Assembly (NCBI GenBank): GCA_965226805.1
Contig: CBDDDW010000013.1
Location: 1 to 10,183 of the forward strand
Direction of reading: 5' to 3'
Length of the DNA: 10,183 bases
Source of the DNA: CBDDDW01 sp965226805
GTDB lineage: Bacteria > Chloroflexota > Dehalococcoidia > Lucifugimonadales > JAGWBF01
Part shown: in pieces, positions 1 to 6,687 of the stretch
How positions within the stretch are numbered: position 1 is the stretch's first letter
Layout: each line of letters starts with the position of its first letter
The notes under the pieces: generated by a model
Told to the model about the DNA's origin: nothing
The model's database searches: none
The model's input: the letters and a program-made list of their open reading frames with translations, nothing else
Made by a program: the position numbers and the translations under genes

Positions 1-12
1 TTCACCGAGGAC

Positions 13-720
13 GTGTCTGAGGCCCGGTGGGTGGAGGAGAGCTTCTCAGCCTTCGGGACGCTGCGTTCCGTGCTGCCCGACGGGTTTGCGGCGTACGCCC
101 GGATTTTCCACCCTGCCTACCTGAATAGAGATGAGGAGAGGCAGGTCCGGTGGTCTACGGTGGCCGAGTGGACGGGACGTACTGTCCATCCGCTGATGCA
201 GTTCGAACGTATCGCAGGTCTGAGTGAGGACCCTCACGACATGTACAAGGACCCGCCGTGGGGTTCTCTTCCGAAGCACAGGTCCATCCCGGAACGGGAA
301 TGCCGTACCCTGGTCGAGGTGCTCAGGGGTTTTACCTCGACCCCTGACAGTTGCTACTTTTGCCTTTGGGAAGGCTATGGAAACATCGACACTCGCCTCT
401 ACAAGGCTAGTTCTCGGGTGAGAGCTCCGGGGCGGGACTACCTGCTATTCCGCGGGCCTATCGATGCCATCATGGCATTCATTACAAGGGATGGGCCTTT
501 CTGGGGGCATTCGCCGAGCATCTGGTGGCCGGAGGACAGGGCGTGGTGTGTAGCAACGGACATCGAGCTGTTCGACACCTATGTTGGTGGGAGCCGAGAG
601 TGCATCGAGGCGGTCCTAAGCAACCCGGACCTGGAGGCGTTACTTACAACTCTAGACGCTCGACTTGATCTGGGTGGAGACACCATCAATGCCAGGTACG
701 TGTCCGGAGGTTGTGGCTAG
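13..720 (+). CDS. conserved protein of unknown function, 235 aa (possibly 5'-partial)
   Basis: The function is not known. The frame gives 235 residues from a GTG at 13 to a TAG at 718-720, and a second in-frame TAG follows eight codons later. The start is uncertain: the frame stays open to the window edge, and the only purine-rich stretch (GAGG at 7-10) is too close to the GTG to be a good ribosome site. The protein looks soluble, without signal peptide or membrane segment. Stretches rich in conserved-looking aromatic residues are 'YARIFHPAY' near residue 30, 'CYFCLWEGYG' near 115, 'DYLLFRGPIDA' near 143 and 'SIWWPEDRAWCVATDIE' near 170, followed by 'DTYVGGS'. I recall this pattern from uncharacterised proteins of about 240 residues in Actinobacteria and other high-GC bacteria; this is from memory. 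The full-length match makes a real gene likely. It lies upstream of two membrane-protein genes on the same strand. Confidence 0.8.
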   Translation: MSEARWVEESFSAFGTLRSVLPDGFAAYARIFHPAYLNRDEERQVRWSTVAEWTGRTVHPLMQFERIAGLSEDPHDMYKDPPWGSLPKHRSIPERECRTLVEVLRGFTSTPDSCYFCLWEGYGNIDTRLYKASSRVRAPGRDYLLFRGPIDAIMAFITRDGPFWGHSPSIWWPEDRAWCVATDIELFDTYVGGSRECIEAVLSNPDLEALLTTLDARLDLGGDTINARYVSGGCG

Positions 721-741
721 GGACTAGACTATACGAGGCCG

Positions 742-747
742 TAGGAG
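742..747 (+). promoter_or_regulatory. Shine-Dalgarno-like TAGGAG upstream of a possible non-standard start
   Basis: TAGGAG sits 4 bases before a CTG (752) and 10 bases before an ATT (758), both in frame with the membrane protein read from 791. No comparable purine-rich site precedes the TTG at 791. This favours a start upstream of 791, which would complete the first membrane helix. Confidence 0.35.
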
Positions 748-790
748 TGTACTGATAATTACCGTCATATCGGCGTGGACGGCCCACCTA

Positions 791-1159
791 TTGGCCTGGG
801 CAGCCAGTATCTGGCTGGTGTTCGGGCCAGCGTACCAAGGTGTGTCGGGAACGATCGAGGGGACCACACGGGTCTGGGCTACCCTCATCGAGACAAACGG
901 TCTGCACGTTATCTGGGTGCCGATCGTACCCGTCCTGCTGAGCGGTATCGCGTTGATGGCCGTCAGGCGAACCGGTCCCGGGCCGACCGGACGCAGGCTG
1001 CTCCTTTGGACAATCTCTGTCGGGTTCCTGGGGTTCTGCGCACTGGGGTTATTTTCTTTCGGCTTCCTCTATCTGCCGGTGGCGCTCGCACTGATCATCG
1101 TGGCGGTGACCGACTTGGGTCGCTCGCGTGGGGCTCGGGCCGCCGGTCGTCGGGGCTGA
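791..1159 (+). CDS. small hydrophobic membrane protein of unknown function
   Basis: The reading frame is rich in hydrophobic residues, with three likely membrane helices: one near the start ('SIWLVFGPAY'), one around residues 40-58 ('VIWVPIVPVLLSGIALMAV') and one around 68-105 (a long hydrophobic stretch that may be two helices). It ends in a basic Arg/Gly tail before a TGA. The TTG at 791 is the first standard start codon, but the frame is open upstream and encodes more hydrophobic residues (T-V-I-S-A-W-T-A-H-L). A Shine-Dalgarno-like TAGGAG lies at 742-747, so translation may start at a CTG (752), ATA (755) or ATT (758). That would complete the first helix. No function can be assigned. The overlapping frame from 775 to 1218 is Arg-rich and looks like a shadow of this one. 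The next gene starts 62 bases downstream on the same strand. Confidence 0.62.
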   Translation: MAWAASIWLVFGPAYQGVSGTIEGTTRVWATLIETNGLHVIWVPIVPVLLSGIALMAVRRTGPGPTGRRLLLWTISVGFLGFCALGLFSFGFLYLPVALALIIVAVTDLGRSRGARAAGRRG

Positions 1160-1221
1160 AGAGAATGATGTCCAGATGGAGGCGAGGCAGCGAAAGAGCC
1201 GCATTAGGCGATTTGTAAAAG

Positions 1222-1992
1222 ATGACAGCGCTACTGTGGCTTCTCGCAATGGTCCCGCCTTCCGCGTTATTCCTGATCGCGGGAATCTGGGTGGTCAGGA
1301 AGAAGTATGGCGGTGTCCGTCACGTGCTCGGCATCGTAGCGATTGTCGTGGGGGTGGCGCTAGTTGCGATTACCCTGATTGCGCTGCCGGGAATTGCCAC
1401 AACCACCACGGTTGAAACGACGGTAACCACTTCCAGTTCCTCATCTCTGGAGCATGAAGTCTTAGTCGGCGGCGTTGGCATCACATTAGGCCGAGCTGTG
1501 CTGCATCCCAATGAACGGGTCACCCTGTTCTATGTCGCAAGGAACACGGCTGAAGAGCTCGACGGGGCTGTCATGATCGACAATGCAGAGGTAGAGAGCT
1601 CTGATGGACGCTCGTGGCTGGCCGACGGGCATGGCGTCGTGCTCGAACGGCCTCCGCTTACCCTTGGATGGTTGACGTTTCCTGTGTCAGATGCTACTCC
1701 GGGGAGCTTCAAAGTCACAGTGAACAGCGTTCAAGCCGACGGCAATCACGTAAGGGGAGCATGGCAGTTGCCGAAGCTCCCTGGCCTTGAAGCTCGGAGC
1801 GACGTGCTGAAGCCGATTGTCATCGACTCCGACCTGTGTGTCAGTAGCGGCAGTGTGGCATTTGGCTTTCATGATAGGGCCTGCGCCCAGGAGTTCGTTG
1901 ACCCCCAATCCCTTCGTCAAAGTGGAGGTACACCCGAAACTACCGGCGTTACGCCACGGCCGACGCCTACTCCCACGCACACTTCCACTTAG
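1222..1992 (+). CDS. membrane-anchored protein with extracellular domain and Thr/Pro-rich tail
   Basis: The 256-residue product starts with two hydrophobic segments, about residues 3-24 and 33-56, separated by a short basic loop (RKKYGGVRH). A Thr/Ser-rich spacer follows (residues about 59-75), then a soluble domain of about 160 residues with alternating beta-strand character ('VTLFYVARNTAEELDGAVM', 'GSFKVTVNSVQADG'). Two cysteines, 'DLCVSS' and 'DRACAQE', may form a disulfide. The C-terminal end is a low-complexity Thr/Pro stretch (PRPTPTPTHT), typical of an exported linker. The ATG at 1222 is preceded only by a weak purine run. The TAG at 1990-1992 falls inside this linker, and the same frame continues Pro-rich and open for 73 more codons, so the gene may be truncated by a nonsense change. 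The function is unknown; the domain resembles extracellular beta-sandwich domains of the DUF4352 kind only in general layout. Confidence 0.72.
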   Translation: MTALLWLLAMVPPSALFLIAGIWVVRKKYGGVRHVLGIVAIVVGVALVAITLIALPGIATTTTVETTVTTSSSSSLEHEVLVGGVGITLGRAVLHPNERVTLFYVARNTAEELDGAVMIDNAEVESSDGRSWLADGHGVVLERPPLTLGWLTFPVSDATPGSFKVTVNSVQADGNHVRGAWQLPKLPGLEARSDVLKPIVIDSDLCVSSGSVAFGFHDRACAQEFVDPQSLRQSGGTPETTGVTPRPTPTPTHTST

Positions 1993-2214
1993 CCGACTCC
2001 GATTCGTCCTCCTCAGGTAACCAAGCCCCTCGCCGTGGAGGACACTCTCCGATTACTGTTCGCTCTTTGTACACCTTGGCACTTCCAGGATATTATGTAC
2101 GCGCAGTGGTATGGCACTGCATACGGCTATTCGTACACATGCGACTTGACCGAGGGAGCCCTGCCCATATTTTGGGAAGAGGTCTGTCGGGGCGGGAAAG
2201 TTCAGCAACCGTAA
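1993..2214 (+). pseudogene. detached C-terminal part of the preceding membrane-anchored protein
   Basis: Directly after the TAG at 1990-1992 the same frame stays open for 73 codons until TAA-TAG at 2212-2217. The first residues (PTPIRPPQVTKPL) continue the Thr/Pro linker of the upstream gene without a break. The rest is protein-like and rich in aromatic residues ('PWHFQDIMYAQWYGTAYGY', 'YTCDLTEGALPIFWEEVC') with three cysteines. It has no good start codon with a ribosome site of its own; GTG 2035 and ATG 2092 are the only candidates. The simplest reading is one ancestral gene of about 330 codons (1222-2214) split by a nonsense mutation. A 73-codon open stretch could still occur by chance, so this stays moderate. 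Confidence 0.5.
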
Positions 2215-2238
2215 TAGATCTGAACGGGCTGAGTTACG

Positions 2239-2625
2239 TTGGCTAGATTTATCAGACACTTGGAGCAATTGACGCTCGTAGGCAGTGGGGCGCTAGCACT
2301 AGCGGTCAGCGTAGGCCTCTTCGTCTCCCTGCTAGTCCACCCGACAGCAGAAATAAACCTCCTTAACATGGCGACGCTGGTGCTAGCGTCCGCCGCGGGC
2401 ATCGGACTGATCCTCAGGCCCAGTAGCCCCAAGTGGCTGATCCCAGCGAGTCTTTGTCTTTTGTGCTCGGTGATCCCGACTGTATTCGGAGCAGTTTTCG
2501 TGCTGTACGCTGCTCCCGTCACATTACTTCTAGCCGGGGTAGGCTTGAAGGTTTTCCGTACCCTAGCCGGAGTACAACTGTTGAGGGCAGGTCGCTGCTC
2601 CCGAGGGTGGTGTCGGAAAAGTTGA
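2239..2625 (+). CDS. small membrane protein of unknown function
   Basis: The 128-residue product starts at a TTG (2239), with an in-frame stop three codons upstream (2230-2232), so a longer start is impossible. It has three to four hydrophobic segments: residues about 12-33 ('SGALALAVSVGLFVSLLV'), 41-58 ('LNMATLVLASAAGIGLIL') and 66-106 (one long or two consecutive helices). A short basic, Cys-containing tail (about residues 107-128) follows. No catalytic motif can be seen. The ribosome site is poor. The gene ends 40 bases before the zinc-ribbon gene and runs in the same direction, so the two may have been co-transcribed. Hydrophobic composition and position support a real gene, but the function is unknown. 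The Arg/Cys-rich end could reflect a late frameshift. Confidence 0.58.
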   Translation: MARFIRHLEQLTLVGSGALALAVSVGLFVSLLVHPTAEINLLNMATLVLASAAGIGLILRPSSPKWLIPASLCLLCSVIPTVFGAVFVLYAAPVTLLLAGVGLKVFRTLAGVQLLRAGRCSRGWCRKS

Positions 2626-2665
2626 GAGGACTGAATTTGGCGTTGCTGATGAAAGGGTCCACGCT

Positions 2666-3660
2666 ATGAAACGATTTAAGTTCAAAAGGCTCGAAGGGCA
2701 TCGTATAGGTGGCACGGGTGATGAATTTGAACTCTCTTATCAGTTAGCTCGTTCGCCTTCAGGAAAGCTATACATGTACTCGCCTAATCCAGATGCGGTT
2801 CCGCGCCTATTCCTGATCGGAGACGCACCCGAAGTTCGCAGTATCGCTCCCAATGACCAAGCACGTATCCGACTGAACCCTGGGTCTGGCGAGGTAGTTT
2901 GTCCTTCTTCGGGCTATGTCGCCCCGCAAGAGGATTTCGTACATCCCAAAGACAAGGATGATACATGTAAACGGGCTAAACACGATGCCATCGCTGACAT
3001 TCAGGATAATTTGAAAGGCTGGGCCCGAGATTTCAATCGTAGGCAACCAAAGGGCGGGTTAATTTCCATGCAAATGAAGTACAAGAAGGGGTCCAATCCC
3101 GCACCGATCGCTATTCGTGAGGATTTGCTTCGTAATCTTGTGTGTGACGTATGCAGCCGCTCCTATGGTGTCTACGCGATTGGATTGTTCTGCCCTGACT
3201 GTGGGCACCCAACGTCCAACTGCACTTTCGTCGTGAAGTTGAGCTTATTCACAGACAGATCAAGATAGCTGAGGGGCAAAATGCTTTAGGTGACGTGGAA
3301 CTCGGCTATCGTTTGATGGGCAACGCACATGAAGACGTCCTCACGGCATTCGAGGCTACGCTCAAAGCCGTCTATTTTGACTAGGCTGTCTGAGCCTGTG
3401 GATGCAAGAGCGGATGTCGGCAACGAGTTCCAAAACGTGGAGCGGGCACGAAAGCGGTTTTTGGAGCTCGGCATTAATCCGTTCGACGGCGTGTCGGAGT
3501 CTGACCTTATTCTTCTAATGGACTGCATCCAGAAACGACATGTCATTGGACATAATCTAGCCGGAATTACCCATATCAAGCTGCCTGGACCCAAGCAAGG
3601 TACCATCCTCGACGAGAGCCATCGTAGTATCACTCACGGATGCCGTCAGCCATCCAATCA
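2666..3660 (+). pseudogene. zinc-ribbon protein of unknown function, broken by two frameshifts
   Basis: Three consecutive pieces read as one protein. Piece 1 (ATG 2666 to about 3205) contains 'GEVVCPSSGYVAP' near residue 80, 'GWARDFNRR' near 118 and a four-cysteine zinc ribbon C160-x2-C163-x12-C176-x2-C179. Just after the last Cys-Gly the frame must shift to the + frame beginning at 3205 (A-P-N-V-Q-L-H-F-R-R-E), which continues to a TAG at 3382-3384 through 'NALGDVELGYRLMGNAHED' and 'VLTAFEATLKAVYFD'. Just before that TAG it must shift back to the original frame ('VGNEFQNVERARKRF', 'INPFDGVSESDL', 'IQKRHVIGHNL'). I recall this combination (zinc ribbon, then 'LMGNAHEDVLTAFEATLKAVY', then 'QKRHVIGHNL') from single uncharacterised proteins of about 330 residues. 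The first shift looks like one base lost from TGTGGNGCA. The true C-terminus is unclear: similarity fades after about 3600 and an IS element follows. ATG 2666 is preceded by AAAGGG at 2652-2657. Codons are noticeably more A/T-ending than in the genes after 5884. Confidence 0.75.
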
Positions 3661-3810
3661 AGCTCACAGAACCATCTCTCGGCGTGGTGAACTGGCGTTC
3701 GATGGGCAGCGGAGGTGGCTTTCACCACGTTTGCACTCCCTTCCAATCCCCGGGCGCGCACCTCGCCCTTGGTTGCCTCTCTTCACCTCTGATGACCTCA
3801 AGGATAATCG

Positions 3811-5145
3811 CTACCCTGGTGCTGGATGGAGCCCGGCGATACGCTCCAACACTTGCCGGAATATCTCCCGGGACACTGCCACCTCGGCAAGTTGAAACAC
3901 CAACCTCCTGGCATGCCGCACCAGACGTCCACCCATCTTGATGAGCTTGGTCTGCACGCTTCGCAGTGACCAGTGTTTCACTGACTCTGGCAAAGTCAGC
4001 CTTCTCATGAAGTTGCCCAGGTTGTAGGCCAGCACAAACAGCCACAGCCTCACCTGGTTAGCAACGAACCTGTGACACGAGAGCCGCGTCCAGTTCAGGG
4101 CGTACTTACCTTCCTTGATCCACTGCTCGGCCGTGCCCCGCCCGTTGTAGAAGTGGGTTACGCCTGCCGGCGGTAGGTTGAGGTTGGTGACGACGAACCC
4201 GACCCTCGGGAATAGCTCACCCTGGTGCCACTCCACCTTGGCGACCACACGCCGGGGAATGTCCCAGCTCTGGGCCTGGTAAACGAAGTCGTGATACCGG
4301 ACTACGGGCTACTTAGGCGGCCTGCCCACGGGCCGCCTAAGTAGGTGCCGGATGTTTCCTTGTAATACCTCGTTGGCCGGAAGCCGCCCCGATGGGGCAT
4401 CGGGGTCCCTTGACTCCAGGTACTCGTACACCTCGGGCTTGGCAAAGGCAGCATCGGCCCGGAACAGCAGCCGGACTCCTTTCTCCTGGTATCGCTTCAC
4501 GACTGGCTCCAGAACCTCCCGCCACCGCTCAGCGCTGTGGACGTTGCCCGGGCGAAGCATTGCACCTTCGCAATCTCCGAAATGGTTGAACAGGAAGAGC
4601 GGGTGATAACATACGGACTCGAAGTGGCCGTTGTAGGCGACTCCCTCTTGCTGCCCATGCACCGGGCTTTCAGAGCTGTCCATGTCTAGGATAACTCGCT
4701 GGTGAGATGTCTGGGCCATGGCCCTGGCCACCCACTCAACATTCAGGCGCGCAAGCCCATCCAGGTTCTCCTCTTCGGTTAACACCACAGTCTCAAATCG
4801 GCTCATAGTGTTGGTGCTGGCTGCCTGCTTATCAGTACCTTGCCACCCGACGATGACACGCATAGCCGGGTCTTGGGCAAGCCGTTCAGCGTCGTTGGTG
4901 TCCTCGTAGCCAGCGAGACTGCTATACACCGATTGTCTGAGCAAGGGCAACAGCGGGTGTTGCACATTGCGGCCGGTGCGGCTTTCATGGATATAATCGT
5001 TGGCTGTCTCTGTGAGCCCCAGAGCGGCATCAAGCTCGCGGCATGCCAGGAGTCCGGCGTCCGAGGTGATGGTAGCGCCACGAAAATCCAGGCGGACTCT
5101 GCGGTCGAATTGGAGCTTCAAAGGGGTGTCGGAGCTTTCACCCAT
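3811..5145 (-). pseudogene. IS1380-family transposase, interrupted by one in-frame TAG
   Basis: Read on the - strand from ATG 5145 (GGAGA ribosome site 8 bases upstream) to TAG 3813-3811, the frame is 444 codons, the usual IS1380 size. It has a single stop at codon 279 (TAG, 4311-4309). The N-terminal half has 'ITSDAGLLACRELDAALGL' (residues 26-44), the first catalytic Asp in 'VILDMDSSESPVHG' (D154 or D156) and the second in 'LLFRADAAFAKPEVY' (D231). The C-terminal half, in the same frame, carries 'FYNGRGTAEQWIKEGKYAL', with the likely catalytic E340, followed by 'LFVLAYNLGNFMRRL'. The codons across the stop read R-P-P-K-stop-P-V-V-R-Y-H-D-F, so nothing seems missing except one sense codon, perhaps an AAG. 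The first 278 residues lack the catalytic Glu, so neither half alone should be active. The second half could only start at GTG 4248. It probably cannot transpose unless the TAG is read through. Confidence 0.85.
4309..4344. repeat. perfect 14-bp inverted repeat overlapping the transposase TAG
   Basis: CTACTTAGGCGGCC (4309-4322) and GGCCGCCTAAGTAG (4331-4344) are exact inverted copies around an 8-base loop. On the - strand the 3' arm ends exactly with the TAG that interrupts the transposase. The arms encode parts of H-L-L-R-R-P and G-R-P-P-K-stop. The stem is GC-rich and should form a stable hairpin in the transposase mRNA. Confidence 0.9.
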
Positions 5146-5222
5146 TGGGTGTCTCCAGCGAGATTGCGGTATCCAGAACTAGACCCGCTAGCTCGGCCAG
5201 TCTAGCACCCACACTGTCCATA

Positions 5223-5883
5223 ATGCCCAGGTATGCGGCTCAAATAGGCAGCACTCTTACCGGATTACGACGCTCCCACGCGGCTGATCTGGGAAATGTG
5301 GGCTAAGAAGTCTGAGCATGGCGATGTCCCCAAACCCTGCCTGGTAGGTAGGGTCTTTCGGTCTTCCCATATTGGTGGTAATTTTCGTCACCCCTGCGAA
5401 AGCAGGAGTCCGGTGTGCCGAGTGGTGGATTCCCCGCTTTTGCGAGAATGACAGGGTGAATCCTTGAAAACCAAAAGATTCTGGGGGAATACTCACAGAT
5501 ACTTTATCAAATACGCCCAGGTCCCCATAATAGATGGGCGTTCTGTGCTAAATCAAGTTGGGATTGACGAATATGTGGCAGATGACAACATGGCCTACTC
5601 CCCTGCGTCTTGCGGGTTGGGGGCATGGGTGGCGTTGCTGCCCCCCATGCAGTACCATCACAATTGCAGGGCGGCAGATCCTGGGAGGCTCACAGGGCCA
5701 TGAACAACTCGAAGATGGTACTGCCTACTGTCAAGTCTGGCCCAGCAAGCGGTCTTCGAGGCCGACGTGATCGGCTCATTGCAACTGTCTTCTGCCCCCA
5801 AAGACGGACGAGGGTGAGACGCTAATGGAGCGGCGACGGGAGGCGGGAGGTCCGGAGACGGACAGCCGGAGCAAACGAGACTC
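5223..5883. other. intergenic stretch without a credible gene
   Basis: Between the IS1380 remnant and the hydrolase gene no frame shows protein-like composition. Short frames such as those at 5257-5496 (- strand) and 5464-5703 (+ strand) read partly through the palindromic repeat at 5386-5453; the first contains 'TPAFAGVT', the usual spurious translation of such repeats. A hairpin can form at 5623-5650 (GCATGGG pairing with CCCATGC, plus GGC with GCC inside). I could not pick out a confident promoter for the gene at 5884. Confidence 0.6.
5386..5453. repeat. REP/MITE-like palindromic repeat
   Basis: The left arm 5386-5411 (starting CGTCACCCCTGCGAAAGCAG) and the right arm 5427-5453 (starting GGATTCCCCGCTTTTGCGAG) are imperfect inverted copies, about 19 of 26 positions alike, around a 15-base centre. 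Each arm is itself a small hairpin: CCTGC-GAAA-GCAGG at 5393-5406 and CGC-TTTT-GCG in the other. This matches the dispersed 'GTCATTCCCGCGAAAGCGGGAATCC' repeats found in many bacteria. The mismatches suggest an old copy. Confidence 0.7.
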
Positions 5884-6597
5884 ATGATGTTCGGCATGCC
5901 GATAGCAATAACCGGCGGGGTATTCCAGATACGGGCTATCGGCGCCAGAGTAACCGTCGTGGTCGAGAGCGGCGAGGCGCTATTGATAGACGCGGGGCTC
6001 CGTGGAAGCTCGGGCACGATACTACAGGGGCTGGAGACCCTGGGACTGTTCCCGGAACAGATAGGAATGGTGGTCATCACCCACGCCCACCCGGACCATT
6101 CGGGCGGCCTGAGTAGGCTGGTTGCAGGAAGGGAGATCGCAGTCGCCGTGCATCGGCTGGAGGCCGACATCATCGCAGGCACGGCGGGGCCCCCGAGCCC
6201 GCTGCAAAACGGACTGATCGGGAAGATGACACAGCCCGTGTTCAGCAGGCTCATGGGAAGCCCCGTCCCTGTTGATGACCGGCTTGAGGACGGCGACGTT
6301 ATTCCCTTCGGGACCGAAGTGCGTGTGGTCCACCTTCCCGGACACACCGAGGGCAGCATTGCCCTCCACCTGCCAAACAAAGGGACCATCATCGTTGGAG
6401 ACGCACTGCAGTACAAGTTCGCCCGCACACTCGGCCCGCCGGCGCTTGGAGTCACCCAGCGACCGAAGGAGGCTATGCGGTCGGTTGAGAAGCTCCTAGG
6501 CCTGGACTTCGATACCATGTGCTTCAGTCACTTCCCTCCCATGCGTACGGAGCCTCGCGAAGCTCTAGGAAGGCTCATTCAACAACATGCTGCATGA
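5884..6597 (+). CDS. metallo-beta-lactamase-fold hydrolase
   Basis: The 237-residue product is a complete metallo-beta-lactamase-fold protein, most likely a soluble cytoplasmic hydrolase using two metal ions. The metal ligands are visible: 'ITHAHPDHSGG' (H67, H69, D71, H72), 'LPGHTEGSI' (H154), 'VGDAL' (D173) and 'CFSHFPPM' (H216). In many relatives the last motif reads H-G-P-P; here Phe replaces the Gly, but His and the Pro pair remain. 'LLIDAGLRGSSGTI' near residue 35 is the typical first strand and turn. Length and motif spacing match the glyoxalase II/YflN-like group, but the substrate cannot be read from the sequence. Two ATGs, 5884 and 5887, are possible starts; GGAG at 5869-5872 could serve as the ribosome site. 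Codons are strongly G/C-ending, unlike the genes to the left, which suggests a resident chromosomal gene. A hairpin lies 32 bases after the TGA. Confidence 0.93.
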   Translation: MMFGMPIAITGGVFQIRAIGARVTVVVESGEALLIDAGLRGSSGTILQGLETLGLFPEQIGMVVITHAHPDHSGGLSRLVAGREIAVAVHRLEADIIAGTAGPPSPLQNGLIGKMTQPVFSRLMGSPVPVDDRLEDGDVIPFGTEVRVVHLPGHTEGSIALHLPNKGTIIVGDALQYKFARTLGPPALGVTQRPKEAMRSVEKLLGLDFDTMCFSHFPPMRTEPREALGRLIQQHAA

Positions 6598-6629
6598 CTG
6601 GTGTGGTGGGTAGTGGTAGTGGATGTGAT

Positions 6630-6649
6630 GGCCCGGAGTTTACCGGGCC
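6630..6649 (+). terminator. terminator-like hairpin after the hydrolase gene
   Basis: GGCCCGG (6630-6636) pairs perfectly with CCGGGCC (6643-6649) around a 6-base loop, 32 bases after the stop codon. No T-run follows, so it is not a classical intrinsic terminator; it could slow polymerase or protect the mRNA 3' end. Confidence 0.45.
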
Positions 6650-6683
6650 GGAACGCTGCTGTACCGCGCACCTGCACAAAGGA

Positions 6684-6687
6684 CTAA
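6684..6687. repeat. left target-site duplication CTAA
   Basis: CTAA lies directly outside the left inverted repeat and is repeated at 7901-7904. It agrees with the YTAR target preference of IS5-type elements. Joining the flanks at this tetranucleotide restores the presumed empty site. Confidence 0.85.

Larger units (their letters stand above)
3701..5222 (-). mobile_element. IS1380-family insertion sequence remnant (ends provisional)
   Basis: The element is defined by its transposase gene (5145-3811). Its ends are not firmly resolved. A weak terminal match exists between the sequence starting at 3702 (ATGGGCAGCGGAGGTGGC) and the reverse complement of 5205-5222, with 12 of 18 positions alike; no target duplication is visible. 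The resulting length of about 1.5 kb suits the family. It follows the degraded zinc-ribbon gene, and the insertion may have removed that gene's C-terminus. Confidence 0.5.

Noticed and set aside
201..215. TTCGAAC-like sequence resembling a tRNA T-loop
   Set aside because: No cloverleaf can be formed around it, and it lies inside a good coding frame.
775..1218. 147-residue + strand frame overlapping the small membrane protein
   Set aside because: Arg/Gly/Asp-rich, low-complexity composition with no motif. The overlapping frame from 791 has clear membrane helices, so this is a shadow.
5179..5205. CTAGAC / GTCTAG short inverted repeat upstream of the IS1380 transposase
   Set aside because: A six-base match with a 15-base loop is too short to support a specific role, although IS elements often have such structures near their ends.
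3702..5222. Possible terminal inverted repeats of the IS1380 remnant at 3702-3719 and 5205-5222
   Set aside because: Only 12 of 18 positions match and there is no target duplication. They are used only as provisional ends and not claimed as repeats.
5257..5496. 79-residue - strand frame in the intergenic region
   Set aside because: About half of it is a translation of the palindromic repeat ('TPAFAGVT'), a well-known source of spurious proteins.
5623..5650. Imperfect hairpin in the intergenic region as a terminator or riboswitch
   Set aside because: No T-run, no upstream gene to terminate, and no match to a known riboswitch pattern.
5658..6518. 286-residue - strand frame opposite the hydrolase gene
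   Set aside because: Its Ser/Pro-rich composition is typical of the antisense of a high-GC gene, and the + strand carries complete metallo-beta-lactamase motifs.
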